From NCBI RefSeq assembly GCF_001269655.1, contig NZ_LHVE01000006.1:186001-250000 (forward strand): a stretch of DNA of 64,000 nucleotides, given 5' to 3'. Below are positions 11,810 to 20,861 of the stretch, one piece after another. The translations under genes were made by a program, and so were the position numbers. The stretch comes from Pseudomonas thivervalensis. GTDB taxonomy: Bacteria; Pseudomonadota; Gammaproteobacteria; Pseudomonadales; Pseudomonadaceae. Position 1 is the stretch's first letter, and the number at the start of each line of letters is the position of its first letter. The notes beneath the pieces were generated by a model. That model was not told where the DNA came from, ran no database searches, and worked only from the letters and a program-made list of their open reading frames with translations.

Positions 11810-11998
11810 GTGGCGAGGGAGCTTGCTCCCGCTGGGCCTGTAGGAGCTGTCGAGCGAAGCGAGGCTGCGATCTTTTGATTTTCGCTCCAGCCCCCATTGG
11901 CAGGGGAAAGATCGCAGCCTCGTTGCACTCGACAGCTCCTACATAGCTCCCACACAGCGCCTACAGCCCGGCGGGAGCAAGCTCCCTCGCCACAAAAG
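11810..11998. repeat. Nested composite REP element inside the nir operon
   Basis: Family A outer arms enclose family B arms (GTAGGAGCTGTCGAGCG ... GACAGCTCCTACA). The unit fills the 240-base gap between nirM and nirC; the nirC binding site GGAGG starts 18 bases after it. Confidence 0.85.
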
Positions 11999-12025
11999 CG
12001 ATGCAACTCAACCTCGGAGGACGTC

Positions 12026-12355
12026 ATGGAACGACACAGCTCTGCAACCTTGATAACCGCCCTCCTCTTCGTTTTCTCCTCCTGCGCGCTGGCCGCCCCC
12101 GACAGCCAGCGCCAGGTCCAATTGCAACACCTGCTGGAGCAGGATTGCGGTGCCTGCCACGGCCTGTACCTGACCGGCGGCCTCGGCCCGCCCCTGACCC
12201 ACGAAGCCCTGGCCGGAAAATCCCGCGACAGCCTCATCGCCACCGTCACCCTCGGACGGCCCGGCAGCGCCATGCCCGGTTGGGCACCGTTGCTTGCACC
12301 CGACGACATTCGCTGGCTGGTGGACCGGCTCCTTCAAGGAAAACCCGCCTCATGA
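12026..12355 (+). CDS. nirC: Monoheme cytochrome c NirC
   Basis: The 109-residue periplasmic cytochrome has a signal peptide to about ALA-A (23) and the heme site CGACH (Cys41, Cys44, His45), with an axial Met in SAMPGW. NirC can pass electrons to NirS and takes part in heme d1 maturation. GGAGG at 12016-12020 sets the ATG at 12026. The stop overlaps the nirF ATG (ATGA). Confidence 0.9.
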   Translation: MERHSSATLITALLFVFSSCALAAPDSQRQVQLQHLLEQDCGACHGLYLTGGLGPPLTHEALAGKSRDSLIATVTLGRPGSAMPGWAPLLAPDDIRWLVDRLLQGKPAS

Positions 12356-13530
12356 TCCGTTCTCTCCTGTCTTCCACGGCCATCGCCCTGCTGCTCTATG
12401 GTTGCGCCCAGACACCGTTGCGCGGCACCGGCGATCTGGGCGTGGTGGTGGAGCGCGCCAGCGGCAGCCTGCAAATCATCGAAAGCGACACTCGCACCGC
12501 CCTGGGCCGCGTCGAAGGCCTGGGCGACCTGTCCCACGCCTCGGTGGTGTTCTCTCGCGACCAGCGCTACGCCTACGTGTTCGGCCGCGACGGTGGCCTT
12601 AGCAAAGTCGACCTGCTGGGTGCGCGCATTGAGCGCCGGATCATCCAGGGCGGCAACAGCATCGGCGGCGCAATCAGCCAGGACGGCAAGCTGATCGCCG
12701 TCTCCAACTACGAGCCCGGCGGCGTCAAGGTGTTCGATGCCCGGACCCTGGAACAAGTCGCCGACATCCCAGCCACGCCGTTGCCCGACGGACAAAAGCG
12801 ATCACGGGTGGTCGGCTTGGTGGATGCGCCAGGACAACGCTTCGTGTTCAGCCTGTTCGACACCGGCGAGATCTGGACCGCCGACTTCAGCCAGGGCCTC
12901 ACCCCACGCATCGAGCGTTTCACCGCCATCGGCCAGCAACCCTACGACGCCCTGATCACCCCCGATGGGCGCTATTACATGGCCGGGCTGTTCGGTGAAG
13001 ACGGCATGGCCCAGCTCGATCTCTGGCACCCGGAGCGCGGGGTGAAACGGGTGCTCGGGCATTACGGACGCGGTCAGGACAAGCTGCCGGTGTACAAGAT
13101 GCCGCATCTGGAAGGCTGGGCCATCGCCGACCAACAAGCGTTCGTCCCCGCCGTCGGGCATCACCAGGTGTTGGTGATGAATGCCCAGGGCTGGCAGCAG
13201 ACCGACGCCATCGCCGTGGCCGGCCAACCGGTGTTCGTCACGGCGCGACCGGACGGCCGGCAGCTGTGGGTCAACTTCGCCTACCCGGACAACGACCGCG
13301 TCCAGGTCATCGACACCCAGACCCACGCCATTGTCGCCGACCTGCGACCGGGCCAGGCCGTGCTGCACATGGAGTTCACCGCCCGAGGTGACCAGCTGTG
13401 GCTGTCCGCCCGGGACGGAGGTGAGGTCCAGGTCTGGAATCCGTATCGGCTCGAACGCCTGGGCAGCCTGCGCGCCCTGAGCCCGAGCGGCATTTTCTTC
13501 AGCAGTCGCGCACACAAGCCGGGGTACTGA
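12352..13530 (+). CDS. nirF: Heme d1 biosynthesis protein NirF
   Basis: The 392-residue product has a lipobox-like LLLYGC, placing the lipid-carrying Cys at 18 and suggesting a periplasm-facing lipoprotein. The rest resembles the NirS/NirN propeller without a heme c domain. NirF acts in the late periplasmic steps that form heme d1. The ATG overlaps the nirC stop; the same frame is open upstream, but that extension lies inside nirC and has no other support. Confidence 0.92.
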   Translation: MIRSLLSSTAIALLLYGCAQTPLRGTGDLGVVVERASGSLQIIESDTRTALGRVEGLGDLSHASVVFSRDQRYAYVFGRDGGLSKVDLLGARIERRIIQGGNSIGGAISQDGKLIAVSNYEPGGVKVFDARTLEQVADIPATPLPDGQKRSRVVGLVDAPGQRFVFSLFDTGEIWTADFSQGLTPRIERFTAIGQQPYDALITPDGRYYMAGLFGEDGMAQLDLWHPERGVKRVLGHYGRGQDKLPVYKMPHLEGWAIADQQAFVPAVGHHQVLVMNAQGWQQTDAIAVAGQPVFVTARPDGRQLWVNFAYPDNDRVQVIDTQTHAIVADLRPGQAVLHMEFTARGDQLWLSARDGGEVQVWNPYRLERLGSLRALSPSGIFFSSRAHKPGY

Positions 13531-13532
13531 GC

Positions 13533-13991
13533 ATGACACCCAACTCACTGGCCCGACGCCTGATCGATCGATTCCAGCATGGCCTGCCGTTGTGCGCCGA
13601 GCCCTATCAAGCCATGGCCCAAGCGCTGGGCTGCTGCGAGGCGCAGGTCCTCGACTGCCTGCAACACCTGCAGGTGGCCGGGACCTTGTCCCGGGTCGGC
13701 CCGGTGTTCGAACACACCCGCGCCGGGGCCAGCACCCTCGCCGCCCTGGCCGTGCCCGAAGACCGCTTGCACCAGGTGGCGGCACGCGTCAGCCAATATC
13801 CGGAAGTCAACCACAACTATGCCCGGGAGCACCGCTACAACCTGTGGTTCGTGTTGACCGGCCCCAACCGGGCCCACCTGGACAACATCCTCCAGGAACT
13901 GGAACACGACACCGGTCTCATGCCCCTGGACTTGCCCATGCTCACCGCCTACCGCATCGACCTGGGCTTTGCCCTGGAGACTACCCCATGA
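13533..13991 (+). CDS. nirD: Siroheme decarboxylase subunit NirD
   Basis: The 152-residue protein has an Lrp/AsnC-like fold: a winged helix at about 1-60 and an alpha/beta domain with [16 protein letters not shown]. NirD, L, G and H together decarboxylate siroheme to 12,18-didecarboxysiroheme on the way to heme d1. It begins two bases after the nirF stop and overlaps nirL by four. Despite the fold it is not a DNA-binding regulator. Confidence 0.9.
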   Translation: MTPNSLARRLIDRFQHGLPLCAEPYQAMAQALGCCEAQVLDCLQHLQVAGTLSRVGPVFEHTRAGASTLAALAVPEDRLHQVAARVSQYPEVNHNYAREHRYNLWFVLTGPNRAHLDNILQELEHDTGLMPLDLPMLTAYRIDLGFALETTP

Positions 13992-14500
13992 ACATCGCCC
14001 TGAGCGAGCAACAGTCACTGGCACTGCGCCGTCTGCTGGAAACCGGCCTGCCCCTGACATCGCGTCCCTTCCAGGCCCTGGCCGAGCAGATCGAGGCCAG
14101 CGAGCCACAGGTACTCGAGCAAGTGCAGCGCTGGCATGAACAGGGCCTGTTCCGTCGCGTCGGCCTGGTGGTCAACCATCGCGCCCTGGGGTTTGCCGCC
14201 AACGCGATGCTGGTGCTGGATGTGCCGGATGCCCTGGTCGATGAGGTCGGCCGGCGCCTCGGCCAGGCTCCGGGCATCAGCCTTTGCTACCAACGTCCGC
14301 GGCGTTTGCCCCAGTGGCAATACAACCTGTTCTGCATGATTCACGGTCGCCAGCGTGATCGGGTCGAGGCCCAGGTCCAGGCGCTGCTGGAACAACACTT
14401 GCTGGACGACCTGCCGCACCAGTTGCTGTTCAGCACGCACCTGTTCAAGCAATGCGGCGGACGTTTCGCCGCACCGGTCGGAGCCCGCAGCGATGGATGA
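13988..14500 (+). CDS. nirL: Siroheme decarboxylase subunit NirL
   Basis: The 170-residue paralogue of NirD carries the H-type segment [21 protein letters not shown], the counterpart of the NirH version downstream. It forms the decarboxylase with NirD/G/H. The ATG overlaps the nirD stop (ATGA). Its own stop lies inside the nirG start, so the four subunits are tightly coupled. Confidence 0.88.
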   Translation: MNIALSEQQSLALRRLLETGLPLTSRPFQALAEQIEASEPQVLEQVQRWHEQGLFRRVGLVVNHRALGFAANAMLVLDVPDALVDEVGRRLGQAPGISLCYQRPRRLPQWQYNLFCMIHGRQRDRVEAQVQALLEQHLLDDLPHQLLFSTHLFKQCGGRFAAPVGARSDG

Positions 14501-14933
14501 CCTCGACCGCCGCCTGATCAATCGCCTGCAACTGGGCTTGCCGCTGGTCCGTCATCCTTGGCAAGCGCTGGCCCAGGAACTGGACAGCAGCACCGAATTG
14601 CTTGATCGGTTGCACGAGCTGCTCAACGACGGCGTACTCACCCGCTTCGGCCCGATGTTCGACATTGATCGCCTGGGCGGCGCGTTCACCCTGGCGGCAC
14701 TGGCGGTGCCCGAGCCGCGCTTCGAAACCATCGCCGAGCTGCTCGCAGACATGCCCGAAGTGGCCCACAACTACCGCCGCGAGCACACCTGGAACATGTG
14801 GTTCGTGCTCGCCTGCCCCAGCGAACAGGCGATCAACGAGACCCTGCTGCGCATCGAGCACCTGACCGGCCTGGTGCCGCTGAACCTGCCCAAAGAGGAG
14901 ACCTACCATGTCGGCCTGTACTTCCCCGTCTGA
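14493..14933 (+). CDS. nirG: Siroheme decarboxylase subunit NirG
   Basis: The 146-residue NirD-type paralogue has the matching [19 protein letters not shown] segment and the Lrp-like winged helix. It overlaps nirL by eight bases and nirH by 26. The alternating D/L and G/H types suggest an internal duplication of a two-gene unit. Confidence 0.88.
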   Translation: MDDLDRRLINRLQLGLPLVRHPWQALAQELDSSTELLDRLHELLNDGVLTRFGPMFDIDRLGGAFTLAALAVPEPRFETIAELLADMPEVAHNYRREHTWNMWFVLACPSEQAINETLLRIEHLTGLVPLNLPKEETYHVGLYFPV

Positions 14934-15477
14934 GTCGTTGTGGCAAGCGCCGCCCCGGCTGGATGAGACGCCCCTGGCCCTGCGCCTGGTGGAACTGACC
15001 CAGGCCGGCCTGCCCTTGCTCGAAGACCCCTGGGCCTGGCTGGCCGAGCAACTGGGCTTGAGCGTGGAGTCCACCCTCGACCTGCTCAAGCGCCTGCAGG
15101 CCGAAGGTGCGATCCGCCGCATTGCCGCCGTGCCCAATCACTATCGCCTGGGCTATCGCCACAACGGCATGACGGTGTGGGACGTGGCCGATGCCGACAT
15201 CTCCCGTCTCGGCGCCCTGCTGGGGGCGCAACCCTTCGTCAGCCACTGCTACCGGCGCCCGCGCCGGCCCGGCTGGCGCTACAACCTGTTTGCCATGGTC
15301 CATGGCCGCAGCCGCGAAGAAATCGATCGCTACCGCGAACACCTGCGCTACCTGCTGGGGGACGCCTGCACCGCCGAGGACATGCTGGTGAGCAGCCGCA
15401 TCCTGAAAAAGACCGGCCTGCGCCTGTCGCCCGTGGGAGCAAAGCTTGCTCGCGAAACAGGGGCGTCGGTTTTATGA
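14908..15477 (+). CDS. nirH: Siroheme decarboxylase subunit NirH with REP-derived C-terminus
   Basis: The 189-residue L-type paralogue carries CYRRPRRPGWRYNLFAMVHG. It starts within nirG. The last fifteen codons or so (from PVGAKLARETG) are read from a REP element, GTGGGAGCAAAGCTTGCTCG, whose partner arm lies beyond the stop. The natural C-terminus probably ended near KKTGLRLS, as in NirL ([10 protein letters not shown]). Function is likely intact because the core domain is complete. Confidence 0.88.
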   Translation: MSACTSPSESLWQAPPRLDETPLALRLVELTQAGLPLLEDPWAWLAEQLGLSVESTLDLLKRLQAEGAIRRIAAVPNHYRLGYRHNGMTVWDVADADISRLGALLGAQPFVSHCYRRPRRPGWRYNLFAMVHGRSREEIDRYREHLRYLLGDACTAEDMLVSSRILKKTGLRLSPVGAKLARETGASVL

Positions 15478-15535
15478 AGGACCGCATCGGCTTCATCGCG
15501 GGCAAGCCTTGCTCCCACCAGGCCTTGCTCCCACA
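15432..15535. repeat. Diverged REP doublet overlapping the nirH 3-prime end
   Basis: The left arm GTGGGAGCAAAGCTTGCTCG lies inside nirH. The right arm GGCAAGCCTTGCTCCCAC is followed by a partial third copy (CCTTGCTCCCACA). The unit reaches to within 15 bases of the nirJ ATG; GAAGGAG just after it serves as the nirJ binding site. Confidence 0.8.
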
Positions 15536-15550
15536 ACGAAGGAGCACCTT

Positions 15551-16729
15551 ATGTTGAGGATCAGCCACTACCTGCGAGCCCTGGCCGGACAATGTCACGC
15601 CCCACGCGTCGCGCCACCGGGCAGCCAGCGCCCGCCAGTGGTGATCTGGAACCTGCTCAGGCGCTGCAACCTGACCTGCAAGCACTGCTATGCAACGTCA
15701 GCCGACAGCGTGTTTCGCGATGAACTGGACACCCCGGCGGCGCTCCAAGTCATTGACGACCTGCACGATGCCGGGGTGCGCGTGTTGATCCTGTCCGGCG
15801 GCGAACCCTTGCTGCGCGACGACCTGTTCCAACTCAGCGCCTATGCCCGCGACAAAGGTTTTTTCCTCGCCCTGTCCACCAACGGCACGCTGATCGACAC
15901 GTCCAATATCCAACAGATTGCGGCGGCGAACTTCGATTACGTCGGTATCAGCATCGATGGCCTGGAAGCGACCCACGATGAATTCCGCCAGCTCAAGGGC
16001 AGTTTCGCCAGCTCCATGGCGGCCATCCGGCTCTGCCGCGAACAAGGGATCCGGGTCGGGTTGCGCACCACCCTCACCCAGCAAAACCATGCCCAGTTGC
16101 CGCGCTTGCTGGACTTGATGCATGAGTACGACGTACAGAAATTCTACCTGTCGCACCTCAACTACAGTGGCCGCGGCAAGCGCAGTCGCAAGCTCGACGC
16201 CCAGCAACAGATGAGTCGCGAGGCCATGAGCTTGATCTTCGAGCGGGCCTGGCACGACATCGAACAGGGCCGCGACAGTGACTTCGTCAGCGGCAACAAC
16301 GACGCCGACGCGATCCTCCTGCTGCACTGGGTCGCCCGGCGCCTGCCTCACCACTACGTTGCCCTGGAGCAGATGCTGCGGGCCTGGGGCGGCAATGCCT
16401 CGGGCAGCGGCATCGCTAACATCGACAATACCGGCGAGGTCCACCCCGATACGTACTGGTGGCAGCACTCGGTGGGCAACGTGCGCCAGATACCGTTCAA
16501 GACACTCTGGCTCGATCGCCCCGATGCGCTGCTGCTGAAGCTGCGCGAACACCCTCGGGCCGTGGGCGGCCGCTGCGGGCAATGCCGCTGGCTGGCCATC
16601 TGCAACGGCAATACCCGCACCCGCGCCTGGGCCGACGGCGACCTGTGGGGCCAGGACCCCGGCTGCCACCTCAGCGATGACGAAATTGGCCTGCACGCGA
16701 TCCCCAGCGTTGCGATGCCCTGCGCCTGA
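15551..16729 (+). CDS. nirJ: Radical SAM heme d1 biosynthesis protein NirJ
   Basis: The 392-residue enzyme has the radical SAM motif CxxxCxxC (Cys39, Cys43, Cys46 in RRCNLTCKHCY), the GGEPL segment, and a C-terminal cysteine set (GRCGQCRWLAIC ... GCHL) for a second cluster. NirJ removes two propionate groups from the didecarboxysiroheme intermediate. The ATG at 15551 is preceded by GAAGGAG. A longer frame upstream would be read only from REP sequence. Confidence 0.93.
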   Translation: MLRISHYLRALAGQCHAPRVAPPGSQRPPVVIWNLLRRCNLTCKHCYATSADSVFRDELDTPAALQVIDDLHDAGVRVLILSGGEPLLRDDLFQLSAYARDKGFFLALSTNGTLIDTSNIQQIAAANFDYVGISIDGLEATHDEFRQLKGSFASSMAAIRLCREQGIRVGLRTTLTQQNHAQLPRLLDLMHEYDVQKFYLSHLNYSGRGKRSRKLDAQQQMSREAMSLIFERAWHDIEQGRDSDFVSGNNDADAILLLHWVARRLPHHYVALEQMLRAWGGNASGSGIANIDNTGEVHPDTYWWQHSVGNVRQIPFKTLWLDRPDALLLKLREHPRAVGGRCGQCRWLAICNGNTRTRAWADGDLWGQDPGCHLSDDEIGLHAIPSVAMPCA

Positions 16730-16768
16730 TAACCGACGGCGAACCTGATGACGAACCAAGGAAGTCCC

Positions 16769-17611
16769 ATGCCTGCCTCCATCGTTTTGCCCGCTGCCCT
16801 GCAATCGCCCTTCAGACCGGGTGAGGTCGCCCTGGTCGGCGCCGGCCCCGGTGACCCGGGCCTGCTGACACTGCGCGCCTGGAGCCTGTTGATGCAGGCC
16901 GACGCGGTGGTCTACGACCGCTTGATCAGCCCGCAATTGCTCAGCCTGATTCCACTCACCGGCGCCCGGCATTACGTCGGCAAGGCCGCCGGCTGCCACA
17001 GTCTGCCCCAGCCACAGATCAACGAACTGCTGGCCGACCTGGCCGACCAGGGACAACGGGTGGTGCGGCTCAAGGGCGGCGATCCGTTCATCTTCGGTCG
17101 CGGTGCCGAGGAACTGGAGTATCTCCTGGCGCGAGGTATCGATTGCCAAGTCGTGCCCGGCATCACCGCCGCGGCCGGTTGCAGCACTTACGCCGGCATC
17201 CCCCTGACCCATCGCGACCTGGTCAATTCCTGCCGGTTCATCACCGGTCATCTGCAACACGAAGGCGACTTGAACCTGCCCTGGCAAAGCCTGGCGGATG
17301 ACAGCCAGACGCTGGTGTTCTACATGGGCTTGTCGAACCTCGGCACCATCGCCACGCGCCTCATGGCAGCGGGTCTGGCGGCCGATACACCGGCGGCGCT
17401 GATCAGCAACGGCACGCGCCCCGACCAGCAGGTCCTACGCGGCACCCTCAAGCAATTGCCGGACATGGCGCGGGCCTGCGCCGAAGGCCTGCCGACCTTG
17501 ACGGTGATCGGCAAGGTGGTCGGTTTGTTTGCCCATCAGTTACTGGAGCATCCGGCGCGCCTGCACCCGGCGCTACCGATTCAGCCGGGGATGGCGAGGG
17601 TCGCATCATGA
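16769..17611 (+). CDS. nirE: Uroporphyrinogen-III C-methyltransferase
   Basis: The 280-residue SUMT makes precorrin-2, the entry point to heme d1. Motifs in order: VGAGPGDPG, VVYDRLIS, RLKGGDPFIFGRG, VPGITAAAG and the SAM-binding GLSNLG region. AAGGAAG before the ATG at 16769 makes it the likelier start; an ATG 21 bases upstream has a poor site. It overlaps nirN by four bases. Confidence 0.93.
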   Translation: MPASIVLPAALQSPFRPGEVALVGAGPGDPGLLTLRAWSLLMQADAVVYDRLISPQLLSLIPLTGARHYVGKAAGCHSLPQPQINELLADLADQGQRVVRLKGGDPFIFGRGAEELEYLLARGIDCQVVPGITAAAGCSTYAGIPLTHRDLVNSCRFITGHLQHEGDLNLPWQSLADDSQTLVFYMGLSNLGTIATRLMAAGLAADTPAALISNGTRPDQQVLRGTLKQLPDMARACAEGLPTLTVIGKVVGLFAHQLLEHPARLHPALPIQPGMARVAS

Positions 17612-19104
17612 GGGTCGGCTGGCTTGCCCCGCTGCTGTGGATCGGTGCCGTCCACGGCGCTACGGTGCCTGAACCGGACCTGGCATTGGCCGAACACAAC
17701 TACCAACAACACTGCCAGCAGTGCCACGGGGTGAACCGTATTGGTGGCGCCGGGCCGGCGCTGTTGCCCCAGAGCCTGAGCCGGATCAAGCCCAACGAGA
17801 TCCGCGAGGTGATCACGAACGGACGCCCGGCCAGCCAGATGGCGGCGTTCGGCACGGTGCTGGCGCCTGCGCAGATCGATGGCCTGACCCACCATCTCCA
17901 GCGTCCACCCGCGGTTGAACCGACCTGGAGCGAGGACGACACTCGTCGCAGCCATCGCCTGCTGGCGGATGTCGCCAGCCTGCCCGATAAACCCCAGCAC
18001 CATGCCGATCCGCTGAACCTGTTCGTGGTGGTGGAGGCTGGCGATCATCACGTCGATATCGTCGACGGTGATCGCTTCGAAGTCCTGGCGCGCTTCGCTT
18101 CACACTTTGCGCTGCACGGCGGACCGAAGTTTTCGCCGGACGGACGTTTCGTCTATTTCGCCTCCCGGGACGGCTGGATCAGCCTGTATGACCTGCACAA
18201 CCTCACGCTCATCGCCGAGGTGCGGGCCGGGCTCAATACCCGCAACCTGGCGGTGAGCAAGGACGGACGCTGGGTGCTGGTGGGCAACACCCTGCCAGGC
18301 AACGTGGTGGTGTTGGATGCCCGCGACCTGTCACTGGTCAAGACCGTTGCAACGGTGGGGCTGGACGGCCAGCCGTCGCGGGTCAGTGCGGTGTATACCG
18401 CGCCACCACGCAACAGCTTCATCGTGGCCTTGAAAGACGTGAAAGAGGTCTGGGAGCTGTCCACCGGACCGCACCCGGACTTCGTCCCCCGACGGATCGA
18501 GGCCGAGGATTACCTCGATGATTTTTCCTTCTCGCCCGATTACCGGCAATTGCTCGCCACCTCGCGCAAGGCCCAGGGTGGCCAGGTGATCGACCTCGAC
18601 ACGGGGCGGATCGTCACCGATATCGCGCTGCCGGGCATGCCGCACCTGGGCTCGGGGACCTATTGGAAACGCGATGGGCACTGGGTGTTCGCCACGCCCA
18701 ACATCAGCAAGGGATTGATCTCGGTGATCGACTTCGACACCTGGAAAGTCATCCAGCAGATCCCCACGCTGGGGCCGGGTTTCTTCCTGCGCAGCCACGT
18801 CAACTCCCGCTACGCCTGGACCGATGTGTTCTTCGGGCCCGACAACGACGCCATTCACCTGATCGACAAACAGACCCTGGAAATTGCCCATACCCTGCGA
18901 CCCATGCCCGGCAAGACCGCCGCCCATGTCGAATTCACCCGCGATGGCCGCTACCTGCTGTTGAGCATCTGGGATACCGATGGCGCGCTGATCGTCTACG
19001 ACAGCCACACCCTCAAGGAAATCAAGCGTCTGCCCATGAACAAGCCTTCGGGCAAGTACAACGTCGGCAACAAGATCGAGTTTGCCGAGGGGACATCGCA
19101 CTGA
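17608..19104 (+). CDS. nirN: NirN, dihydro-heme d1 dehydrogenase / NirS paralogue
   Basis: The 498-residue periplasmic protein has a short signal peptide to about VHGA, a heme c site CQQCH (Cys36, Cys39, His40) and a d1-type eight-bladed propeller. NirN oxidises dihydro-heme d1 to heme d1 and helps hand it to NirS. It closes the nir operon. A stem immediately after the stop is best read as a terminator for the opposite strand. Confidence 0.93.
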   Translation: MRVGWLAPLLWIGAVHGATVPEPDLALAEHNYQQHCQQCHGVNRIGGAGPALLPQSLSRIKPNEIREVITNGRPASQMAAFGTVLAPAQIDGLTHHLQRPPAVEPTWSEDDTRRSHRLLADVASLPDKPQHHADPLNLFVVVEAGDHHVDIVDGDRFEVLARFASHFALHGGPKFSPDGRFVYFASRDGWISLYDLHNLTLIAEVRAGLNTRNLAVSKDGRWVLVGNTLPGNVVVLDARDLSLVKTVATVGLDGQPSRVSAVYTAPPRNSFIVALKDVKEVWELSTGPHPDFVPRRIEAEDYLDDFSFSPDYRQLLATSRKAQGGQVIDLDTGRIVTDIALPGMPHLGSGTYWKRDGHWVFATPNISKGLISVIDFDTWKVIQQIPTLGPGFFLRSHVNSRYAWTDVFFGPDNDAIHLIDKQTLEIAHTLRPMPGKTAAHVEFTRDGRYLLLSIWDTDGALIVYDSHTLKEIKRLPMNKPSGKYNVGNKIEFAEGTSH

Positions 19105-19110
19105 AAAAAA

Positions 19111-19131
19111 GGGGGCTGATGCGCAGCCCCC
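19111..19131 (-). terminator. Intrinsic terminator of the porin transcript
   Basis: The stem GGGGGCTG / CAGCCCCC is followed on the minus strand by seven T residues. It lies between the convergent nirN and porin genes. On the plus strand it lacks a T tract and would at most stabilise the nir mRNA end. Confidence 0.75.
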
Positions 19132-19182
19132 AATAGCAAACTTCCCCGCCACCAAAACTGCGATGGTGTGCCGTACCGTACC

Positions 19183-19285
19183 GTAGGAGCTGTCGAGTGC
19201 AACGAGGCTGCGATCTTTCCCCAGTCACTTGAATCTCAAGCGAAAGATCAAGATCAAAAGATCGCAGGCTTCGCCAGCTCCTACA
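19183..19285. repeat. Paired REP element (family B)
   Basis: Arms GTAGGAGCTGTCGAGTGC and GCCAGCTCCTAC enclose GCGATCTTT and its complement, giving a long hairpin between nirN and the porin gene. Confidence 0.85.
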
Positions 19286-19308
19286 GAGCCCAACAGGGGC
19301 AGGCGACG

Positions 19309-20493
19309 TTACCAGGTAAGCACCGCACCCACCGCGAAGGTATCGGTGTCTTCGTTCTGCGCGCTGGTGTCGTGGCCGTCGATTTCGAACTGGTTGTACT
19401 CGGCCACAAGTTTGAGGTTGTCGTTGATGTCGTGGAACAGCGCGATGCCACGGGTTTCGTAATCGGCGCCACTGCCCACCACGCCGTTGCCATCGTCATC
19501 GGTCTTGCCGTAGGACAACGCCAGGCGGTTCTTGCCCAGTTTGTAGGAGCCCTGCAGCAGGTAGCCCTTGCTGTCGACATTGCGCAAGGTGGCTTCACCG
19601 GCATTGTTGGTGAAGAACGGGTTGATGCCCTTGGCCTGGAACCCCGAGCCGGTGAGCGACAGCCCGCCCATCTTGGCCTGCACGCCATACCCCAGGCCCT
19701 TGGAAGTCACCGACTCGACAGTGGAGTCAGTGTTGTCCGAGGTCTGGTAGCTGCCGTTGAGCCAGCTGTAGATCTTCGCCCCGCCCAGGTCGAACTGATA
19801 GGTGATCTCGCTCTCGGTGCGGGGGTTTTCCTGATAGGCCTTGCCGGTGGCGCTGTTGTCGTTGGTGTCCACCGGGTCCATGATCCCTACCGCCACCCGC
19901 AGCCCGTCCATCACTGGCGTGCGGTAGGTGATCTGCGAGGTCGGGAACGGGTACGGATAGCCGCTGCCAATGTTGCCGAACGAGACGCCACCGCCGTCCA
20001 CCAGCCCCAGGGTGTCGCTGACCTGGCCATAACCGGCGAGCAGTTCGTCCAACAGGATGTTGGAGCGGGCAAACAGGCCGAAGTCCTTGCCGATCAGCAC
20101 TTCGCCCCACTCCGGGTTGGCCACGGTGCCGTAGAACTGGCGCACATCGATCGCGGTGTCGGTGCCGTTGGTTTCACTGTCGTTGATGGTCACCCAGAAC
20201 GAGGCCCGGGCGCCGAGCTTGAGGTCATCGACCTGCTTGCCCATATTGAAACCCAGGTAGTTGGGCAAAAAGCCCATCTTGACCCGCGCCTGCCGACGGT
20301 CGTACTGCTCACCGGCGCGGTCCACGTCGCTGTTGACGTAGAAGGCGTTGATATAGCCATCGGTGGAAAAGGTGGTCTGGTCCTTGTCGTACAGCATGAT
20401 TTCAGCGTTGGCCCAAGGCGTCAGGCCCAGGCTGGAAAGACCGGCGATGACCGCAGGCAAAAAACGCAGGCAGGTATTTTTATTGTTGTGCAT
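19309..20493 (-). CDS. Gram-negative porin (Porin_4-type)
   Basis: The 394-residue outer-membrane protein has a signal peptide ending near NAE (about 30). Its strand-rich repeats (DGYINAFYV, YGTVANPEWGEVLIGKDF, KLVAEYNQF) end in the terminal aromatic motif AVLTW of a 16-stranded barrel. It probably takes up small anionic or sugar-like solutes. It lies on the same strand as the sugar-acid dehydratase and transporter but 368 bases away behind REP elements, so a shared substrate is only suggested. An ATG at 20493 gives a normal signal peptide; the frame further upstream does not. Confidence 0.8.
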   Translation of the reverse strand: MHNNKNTCLRFLPAVIAGLSSLGLTPWANAEIMLYDKDQTTFSTDGYINAFYVNSDVDRAGEQYDRRQARVKMGFLPNYLGFNMGKQVDDLKLGARASFWVTINDSETNGTDTAIDVRQFYGTVANPEWGEVLIGKDFGLFARSNILLDELLAGYGQVSDTLGLVDGGGVSFGNIGSGYPYPFPTSQITYRTPVMDGLRVAVGIMDPVDTNDNSATGKAYQENPRTESEITYQFDLGGAKIYSWLNGSYQTSDNTDSTVESVTSKGLGYGVQAKMGGLSLTGSGFQAKGINPFFTNNAGEATLRNVDSKGYLLQGSYKLGKNRLALSYGKTDDDGNGVVGSGADYETRGIALFHDINDNLKLVAEYNQFEIDGHDTSAQNEDTDTFAVGAVLTW

Positions 20494-20721
20494 GGCGCGC
20501 TCCGCAACAGGGGACGGGATGTCGGAGGCGATTATCGAAAGGCGCCAGGGCGCGTCATACGCTGCCTTGGAAGCGATTGGCGAATGCTTTGGAAGCGCCG
20601 GCCCGGCGCGGCAGTTTGGGTGTAAGACGGCGAGGCTGGCGGGTGCGGTACTTTGGGTGTGGGCCGCAGGGGGGCCTGGGAGGATCAACTCATTGGTCAG
20701 TCATTGCGAGTTGTCTGGTTT

Positions 20722-20850
20722 GGGGCTGCTGCGCAGCCCAGCGGGAGCAAGCTCCCTCGCCACAGGGGTCGCACCCACACTCAAAATTGAAGTCAAATCC
20801 AGCTTTTGTGGCGAGGGAGCTTGCTCCCGCTGGCCTGCGCAGCAGGCCCC
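20722..20850. repeat. Two family A REPs in outward orientation
   Basis: The first copy reads AGCGGGAGCAAGCTCCCTCG and the second, 40 bases on, GTGGCGAGGGAGCTTGCTC. This is the reverse of the usual inward pairing. They occupy the 368-base space between the porin and the dehydratase; nothing else is recognised there. Confidence 0.8.
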
Positions 20851-20861
20851 CCGCTTTCGGC

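Noticed and set aside
19168..20625. Plus-strand open frame across the porin gene
   Set aside because: It starts in a family B REP and runs antisense to a clear outer-membrane porin with signal peptide and terminal Trp.
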